Positions 32,937 through 37,804 of a stretch of DNA of 37,804 nucleotides are shown piece by piece. Source of the DNA: Mangrovactinospora gilvigrisea. Lineage in GTDB: Bacteria > Actinomycetota > Actinomycetes > Streptomycetales > Streptomycetaceae. Both the position numbers and the translations under genes were made by a program. The stretch covers positions 1 to 37,804 of the forward strand of contig NZ_MLCF01000115.1 in NCBI RefSeq assembly GCF_001879105.1, in the 5' to 3' direction. Each line of letters opens with the position of its first letter. Within the stretch, counting starts at the first letter, position 1. The notes beneath the pieces are model-generated. The model saw only the letters and a list, made by a program, of their open reading frames with translations, was not told where the DNA came from and ran no database searches.

Positions 32937-33587
32937 TTACGAGGTTTCGGAGTGTGCCTCAAGATGAGCGGTGTCGTTCCACAAGGCGATCGCGGGGACG
33001 CCGTCGTCCGACCAGTCGAGGACCGAGAGCGACGCCGGCGCCAGCCGCAGGTTGAGCGCTGCGGCCGCGTCCAGGCCCATCCAGCGGGCCGCGATGACGC
33101 GCAGGATGTGCCCGTGGGCGAAGACCACCACGTCGCGCCCCTCGGCCGCGGAGGCGTCCGGGTCGGCGTTCTCCGGGCCGCGCGCCCAGTCGACGACGGT
33201 GTCGGCGCGGGCGGAGACCTGCTTGAGCGTCTCGCCGTCCGGCACGCCGTCCCGCCAGATCACCCAGCCCGGGTGCCGCTCGCGGATCTGCGCCGGGGTG
33301 AGGCCCTCGTAGTCGCCGTAGTCGAACTCCATCAGCGCGTCCCAGGGCGCGGCGCGGTCCGCGAACCCGGCGAGGTCGGCGGTCTCGCTCGCCCGGGAGA
33401 GCGGGCTGGTGCGGACCACCGCGGAGGCGAGCCGGGCCCGCCACGGGTCGCGGACCAGGCGGGCGCCGAGGCGGCGCGCGTCGGCGCGGCCCTCGTCGAG
33501 GAGGGGGATGTCGGTGCGGCCGGTGTGCTGTCCGGAGACGGACCAGGCGGTTCGTCCGTGGCGGACGAGGATCAGGCGGGAGGGCAT
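32937..33587 (-). CDS. Histidine phosphatase family protein (phosphoglycerate mutase-like)
   Basis: The 216-residue product has the family signature [24 protein letters not shown] with the phosphate-accepting His near residue 10, [15 protein letters not shown] (second Arg), [22 protein letters not shown] (catalytic Glu) and [20 protein letters not shown] (second His). It is probably a broad small-molecule phosphatase rather than a true mutase. AGGGAA on the minus strand about 7 nt before ATG 33587 supports the start. It is divergent from the nuclease-helicase operon with 101 bp between starts. Confidence 0.92.
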   Translation of the reverse strand: MPSRLILVRHGRTAWSVSGQHTGRTDIPLLDEGRADARRLGARLVRDPWRARLASAVVRTSPLSRASETADLAGFADRAAPWDALMEFDYGDYEGLTPAQIRERHPGWVIWRDGVPDGETLKQVSARADTVVDWARGPENADPDASAAEGRDVVVFAHGHILRVIAARWMGLDAAAALNLRLAPASLSVLDWSDDGVPAIALWNDTAHLEAHSETS

Positions 33588-33688
33588 CGCGCGTTCCCTG
33601 TTCGGTGGGCTTCGGTGATCTTGGGACGGCTCTATTGTGCGGGTGTCGGGTGCGGGGGGCTGTCGGTGGGGACTGCGAGGATGACGGG

Positions 33689-34828
33689 GTGAGTGGAATG
33701 GAGGCTTCCCTGGCACGGCTCCGGGGCGCCGGAACAGCGCAGCGGCCGATGAACGCACGGGCGCTGGCCGCGCTCGCCGCGAACCCCGGATGCCGGCGGC
33801 GCGCGCTGCTGGACGGCGCCGGCGTCGACAAGGGCGCGGTCGCCGAACGGCTCGGCGCGCCGATGCCGTTCGGGCAGTCGCAGTTCGCGCTGGTGCGCGG
33901 CAACGGCTTCGAGGCGCGGGTGCGCTCCGACGGCTGGCGGGCGCTGCTGGCCGCGGCGGGCGCGCCGGAGGGCGTCGACGCCTGGCTGCCGGAGCTGGTC
34001 GACGGCGCGGCGGGCGCGGCGTCCGGCGCGGCGGAGGAGCGGCTGCGGCTGACCCGGGAGGCGCTGGTCGAGGCGCGCGGGGCGGCGGCGGCGCGCGGCG
34101 CCTGGTCGGTGCTCGACCACCCGCTGCTGGAGCTGGAGGTGGCGGGCGCGCCGGCCCGGCTGGAGCCGGACGCGGTGCTGGTCCGGCCGGACGGCCGGGT
34201 GCAGGTCGCGGAGGTGAAGTCGTTCCCGGTGCTGGACGGTTCGGCGGATCCGGCGAAGGTGGGCGCGGCGGCGCGGCAGGCGGCGGTGTACGTGCTGGCG
34301 CTGCGGGAGGTGCTCGACGCCGACGTGGTCGCGGACGAGGTGCTGCTGCTCTGCCCCAAGGACTTCTCCAACCGCCCGGTGGGCGCGGCGGTGGACGTCC
34401 GCCGGCAGGTCGCGGTGACGCGGCGTCAGCTGCGCCGGATGGCCCGGCTGGAGGAGATCGCGGCGGAGCTGCCCGAGGAGCTGACGTTCGACCTGCGGCT
34501 GCGTCCGGCTCCGGACGGCAGCCGGCGCCAGGTGGCGACGCGCGACCCGGAGGAGCTGCGGGCCGCGGTGGAGGCGGTGCCGGCGTCCTTCGCGCCGGAG
34601 TGCCTGGCGGATTGCGAGCTGGCGGCGCACTGCCGTGCCGACGCGCGGGGGTGCGGGTCGCTGGAGTCGCTGGGGCGGGGCGTGCGGGGGGAGTTGGGCG
34701 GGCTGCACACGCTGGAGGACGTGCGGGCCGCGGTCGACGGGGAGGCGTCCGGGGAGGCGGCGGAGCTGTTGCGGGCGGCGGCGGCGATGCGGGGCGCGGC
34801 GCTTGCGGAGGTGCGGCGTGGGGTCTAG
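33689..34828 (+). CDS. RecB/Cas4-like PD-(D/E)XK nuclease with Fe-S-type cysteines
   Basis: The 379-residue product has the layout of the Fe-S nucleases in Dna2, AddB and Cas4. An N-terminal cysteine occurs in [10 protein letters not shown] (C35), the nuclease core in RLEPDAVL (D161) and VAEVKSF (E175, K177), then QAAVYVLAL (Q-x3-Y motif), and a C-terminal cysteine set in [19 protein letters not shown] (C305, C309, C315, C322). A 4Fe-4S cluster would clamp the ends of the fold. It probably cuts single-stranded DNA. GTG 33689 is chosen because GAGGA lies 7 nt upstream; ATG 33698 is also possible. It is the first gene of a three-gene operon with an unknown protein and a helicase. Role inferred from motifs only. 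Confidence 0.8.
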   Translation: MSGMEASLARLRGAGTAQRPMNARALAALAANPGCRRRALLDGAGVDKGAVAERLGAPMPFGQSQFALVRGNGFEARVRSDGWRALLAAAGAPEGVDAWLPELVDGAAGAASGAAEERLRLTREALVEARGAAAARGAWSVLDHPLLELEVAGAPARLEPDAVLVRPDGRVQVAEVKSFPVLDGSADPAKVGAAARQAAVYVLALREVLDADVVADEVLLLCPKDFSNRPVGAAVDVRRQVAVTRRQLRRMARLEEIAAELPEELTFDLRLRPAPDGSRRQVATRDPEELRAAVEAVPASFAPECLADCELAAHCRADARGCGSLESLGRGVRGELGGLHTLEDVRAAVDGEASGEAAELLRAAAAMRGAALAEVRRGV

Positions 34829-34888
34829 GGACGGCTTCCGGCCGACGGGTCGGCGGTATCGGCTCGCGCGGGTCCGCGAGGTGTGCAG

Positions 34889-36475
34889 GTGAGCCTGCTG
34901 GGGACGTTGGCGAAGGTGGAGGCCGCCGCCGCGGGGCGGGCCGTGGCTCGGACGGCGGTGCGGCATCGGCATGTGGGGGCGCGGCCGGTGGTGGTGGTGC
35001 CGCTGACGATGGCCGGCGAGGCCGGGGCGCCGTGGGCGGCGATGGTGGGGGCGGATCCGTCCGCGCCCGAACTGCTGGTGGTCGATCAGCCGCTGGACCG
35101 CTCGCAGCGGTTCGCGTTCCTCGCCGAGCTGGCCGAGGCGCTGCTGCCGGAGATCGGTGCGGCGAGCGAGGGGGACGTGGTCCGCGAGGAGAAGAAGGCC
35201 AGGGCCGGGGAGGAGCCGCAGGTCACCGAGCGGGTCGCGGAGGCGCCGCAGCTGGTGGTGCCGAACCGGGCCGCCGCTGAGTACCTCGGGCTGCTGGGGC
35301 GCTCCGCCCGGTTCCGCCGCACCGAGGAGGCGGACGGCCCCGGGGAGTGGCGTGTCCCCGCGCGGGTGCCGCTGCTGGGGCGGTGGCTGACGCACTACGC
35401 CGAGCGGTCCCGGGTGCCCGGCTCCTGCCTGCTGCTCGCGGCGACGGAGCTGCTGGCGCGGCACTGGGCGACGGGCCAGTCCGGCTACGAGGACCTGCAG
35501 TTGGGCGCGCTGCTGGCCTGGGTCGATCCCCCGGCGGACGGCGACGGGGCCGCCGAGGCGCTGCGCCGCGAGCGGGAGCGGGACGGCCGCGGGGTCCTGC
35601 GGTACCCGGTCGCGGGGCCGTCCACCGATCCGGCGTTCGACAACCGGCTGCTGGCGCCGGCGCTGCAGCGGTACGACGCGGCCGTCCGCTCGGGCGCCGA
35701 GGCGTCGCCGGCCCTCGCGCGGGCCGAGCTGCGGGAGCTGGCGGAGGGGCAGCTGCGCCCGGTGTGGGACGCGGTGTGGCGGGCCGTCGAGCTGGTGGGC
35801 GCGCTGCCGGCGGCGGCGCGCGTGGCGTCCCGCTGGGAGGGCGATCTGTGGTCCTTCACCCATCACCGGGACCGGGTGGCGGCCGGCGAGGGCCCGCAGC
35901 CGCGGTGGGACGACGCGGTGACGGCGGCCCGCAAGCTCGCCTCCCGGGAGCGGGCGCTGGCGCTGCTGGAGGCGCAGGAGGCGCTGGACGACCCGCTGGT
36001 GATGGCGGAGCGGCGGCTGGCGGGCGAGGCGTTCCGGGGCACCGTGCTGGAGGTGCTGCCGGAGTGGGAGGGTGATGCGGCCGGGCAAAGCCCGTCGATG
36101 AGGGGCGGTGGCCGGGCGGCGGGCGGCCGGGCGCCGAAGCCGCGTCCGGTGGTGGTGCTGCGCTCGGACGATCCGGTGCTGCCCGGGGCCGGGGTGACGG
36201 TGTACCGGGAGGGCCTGGAGGGCAAGCCGCAGCGCGGCGTCTCGGAGGGGTTCGAGGACGGCGTGGCGCGGATCCGGCTGATGGACCGGATGGGCCGGGG
36301 CAAGGAGCCGGCGCCGGGTTCGCTGCCGGAGGAGGGCGAGCGGGTGGTCTTCACGCTCTTCGAGCACGGCGCCCAGCGGAGCGCGCCGCTGCCCGAGCCG
36401 GAGGAGGTGCCGTGGACGCATGTGGGGGCGGAGCCGGCGGCCGAGGGCGATCCGGAGGAGGCGTGGGAGGCGTGA
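34889..36475 (+). CDS. Uncharacterised protein of the nuclease-helicase operon
   Basis: I do not recognise this 528-residue protein. Its start is best at GTG 34889 with GAGG (34878-34881) 7 nt upstream. Most of it is helical and charged, with Trp-rich helices ([58 protein letters not shown]). After a Gly/Arg linker near residue 410, the last 110 residues look beta-rich: [33 protein letters not shown] and [11 protein letters not shown]. This tail resembles the small beta-barrel that precedes the helicase core in Upf1/Dna2 enzymes, which is inference from pattern only. It follows the nuclease gene by 60 bp, and its stop nearly abuts the helicase gene (ATG 36481). Confidence 0.7.
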   Translation: MSLLGTLAKVEAAAAGRAVARTAVRHRHVGARPVVVVPLTMAGEAGAPWAAMVGADPSAPELLVVDQPLDRSQRFAFLAELAEALLPEIGAASEGDVVREEKKARAGEEPQVTERVAEAPQLVVPNRAAAEYLGLLGRSARFRRTEEADGPGEWRVPARVPLLGRWLTHYAERSRVPGSCLLLAATELLARHWATGQSGYEDLQLGALLAWVDPPADGDGAAEALRRERERDGRGVLRYPVAGPSTDPAFDNRLLAPALQRYDAAVRSGAEASPALARAELRELAEGQLRPVWDAVWRAVELVGALPAAARVASRWEGDLWSFTHHRDRVAAGEGPQPRWDDAVTAARKLASRERALALLEAQEALDDPLVMAERRLAGEAFRGTVLEVLPEWEGDAAGQSPSMRGGGRAAGGRAPKPRPVVVLRSDDPVLPGAGVTVYREGLEGKPQRGVSEGFEDGVARIRLMDRMGRGKEPAPGSLPEEGERVVFTLFEHGAQRSAPLPEPEEVPWTHVGAEPAAEGDPEEAWEA

Positions 36476-36480
36476 GCGCG

Positions 36481-37804
36481 ATGACTCCGGCGGAGGAGGC
36501 GGCCGCGGCGACCGCGGCGATCCTGGCGGACCTGCGGGGCCCGCACCGCGGCGTGGTCGTCGACTCGCCGCCCGGCGCGGGGAAGTCGACGCTGGTGGTG
36601 CGGGCGGTGAAGGAGCTCGTCGGGGACGGCGAGCGCCTGATGGTGGTGGCCCAGACGAACAGTCAGGTGGACGACCTGGTGGGCCGGATCGCCGTCGAGC
36701 TGGGCGAGGAGGCGGCGGTCGGCCGGCTGCACGCCTCGGACGCGGTGCTCGCCGACGAGCTGGCGGCGCTGCCGAACGTGGTGGGCTCGACGCGGGCGAA
36801 GGAGCTGGCCCGGCTGCCGGTGGTGGTGGCGACGGCGGCGAAGTGGTCGTGGGTGAAGCGGGAGGACGTGGCCGCCTCGGAGGACGAGGAGGCGGCGCCG
36901 TGGCGGCACGCGATCGTCGACGAGGCGTACCAGATGCGGTCCGACGCGCTGCTGGCGGTCGCCGGGCTCTTCGAGCGGGCGCTGTTCGTGGGCGACCCCG
37001 GGCAGCTGGACCCGTTCGCGACGGTGGACGCGGGCCAGTGGGCGGGGCTGCGCTGGGATCCGTCCGACAACGCGGTGGCGGCGCTGCTGGCGCACCACCC
37101 GGGGCTGCCGGTGCACCGGCTGCCGGTGTCGTGGCGGCTGCCGGCGTCGGCGGCGCCGGTGGTGTCGGAGGCGTTCTACCCGTACACGCCGTTCCGGTCG
37201 GGCACGGGCCCGGGCGAGCGGCGGCTGGCGTTCGCAGGGGACGGGGACGGCTCGCCCGAGGCGGCGGTGTGGACGGTGGCCGCTGAGCGCGGCTGGGGCC
37301 TGCTGGAGCTGCCGGCGGCGGTGACGGTGCGGACGGATTCGGAGGCGGTCGCCGCGGTGGCCGGCGTCGTCCGGCAGGCGCTGGAGCGGGGCGGCGTGGT
37401 GCACGACGAGCGCGGCGGCGGGGGCCGCGCGCTGACGGCGGACCGGATCGCGGTGGGCACGGCGCACCGCGACCAGGCGGCGGCGGTGCGGGCGGCGCTG
37501 GAGCGGGTGGGCGTGTCGGGGGTGGCCGTCGACACGGCGAACCGGCTGCAGGGCCGGGAGTTCGACGTGACGGTGGTGCTGCACCCGCTTTCGGGGCGGG
37601 CGGACGCGTCGGCGTTCCATCTGGAGACGGGCCGGCTGTGCGTGCTGGTGTCGCGGCACCGGGTGGCGTGCGTGGTGGTGGCGCGCGCCGGGGTGGGCGC
37701 GGTGCTGGACGCGTATCCGGAGGTCGAGGCGGTCCGGCTGGGGGCGCGGGCGGCGGGGGCGGACGGCTGGGAGGGGAATCAGGCGGTGTTGGAGGTGTTG
37801 GAGG
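36481..37804 (+). CDS. Superfamily 1B DNA/RNA helicase (Upf1/Dna2-like), partial
   Basis: The visible 441 residues, cut by the right window edge, are a complete-looking SF1B helicase core: Walker A VVVDSPPGAGKSTLVV (GAGKST 32-37), motif Ia VVAQTNSQVDDL, motif II HAIVDEAYQM (D147 E148), motif III FVGDPGQLDPF, motif IV-like VSWRLP, motif V VDTANRLQGREFDV (351-363) and motif VI LVSRHR. The DEAYQ and LQGREFDV forms fit the Upf1/Dna2 branch, 5'-3' translocases. ATG 36481 is used; a GTG at 36472, overlapping the upstream stop, is equally possible. It would supply the motor for the nuclease encoded two genes upstream. Confidence 0.88.
   Translation, partial: MTPAEEAAAATAAILADLRGPHRGVVVDSPPGAGKSTLVVRAVKELVGDGERLMVVAQTNSQVDDLVGRIAVELGEEAAVGRLHASDAVLADELAALPNVVGSTRAKELARLPVVVATAAKWSWVKREDVAASEDEEAAPWRHAIVDEAYQMRSDALLAVAGLFERALFVGDPGQLDPFATVDAGQWAGLRWDPSDNAVAALLAHHPGLPVHRLPVSWRLPASAAPVVSEAFYPYTPFRSGTGPGERRLAFAGDGDGSPEAAVWTVAAERGWGLLELPAAVTVRTDSEAVAAVAGVVRQALERGGVVHDERGGGGRALTADRIAVGTAHRDQAAAVRAALERVGVSGVAVDTANRLQGREFDVTVVLHPLSGRADASAFHLETGRLCVLVSRHRVACVVVARAGVGAVLDAYPEVEAVRLGARAAGADGWEGNQAVLEVLE

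Overview
The window looks like a chromosome segment of a Streptomyces species or close relative. GC content is very high with strong third-position GC bias. It carries an adpA gene with an in-frame TTA codon next to orn, a chaplin-type surface protein, and a leucine-catabolic acyl-CoA operon arranged as in Streptomyces. No database was searched; all names rest on motifs and family knowledge.

Left part (1-12835). The left edge is the leader of an rRNA operon that runs leftwards out of the window. A TetR regulator (184-903) is divergent from a translationally coupled operon: accD1, accA1, hmgL and acdH (1064-7006), which would take isovaleryl-CoA to acetoacetate and acetyl-CoA. A GlcD-type FAD oxidase and a convergent YCII-domain protein follow. 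Then come the leftward pair adpA (TTA codon 286, bldA-type control) and orn, a long adpA upstream region, and a universal stress protein gene.

Integrated element (12913-24470). A complete tRNA-His gene (12888-12963) is followed 11.5 kb later by a perfect 51-bp copy of its 3' end, so this is an element integrated in tRNA-His. Between the att repeats lie a membrane Ser/Thr kinase, a tyrosine integrase that has lost its N-terminus and has a LacI-type helix-turn-helix inside its catalytic domain, a creatininase fragment, a GntR regulator, a coiled-coil membrane protein, a HAD hydrolase, an XRE regulator, a toxin-antitoxin-like pair, unknown genes, a lipoprotein gene with two nonsense codons, and a CRISPR locus. 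The CRISPR has two arms on opposite strands that meet in one palindromic hybrid repeat. No cas, replication or transfer genes are visible, so the element looks like an immobile remnant.

Right part (24479-37804). After the chromosomal tRNA-His terminator come a TetR regulator divergent from an ABC transporter pair, a 50-residue RMF-like protein, an MFS exporter with a divergent LysR regulator, a one-domain chaplin with a His/Pro-rich stalk and a sortase signal, a spermidine-synthase-like protein, a small unknown gene and a histidine phosphatase. The right end holds a three-gene operon: a RecB/Cas4-like nuclease with an Fe-S-type cysteine set, an uncharacterised 528-residue protein, and an SF1B helicase cut by the window edge. 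Together these resemble a Dna2 enzyme split over three genes and are the best candidate here for an undescribed system.
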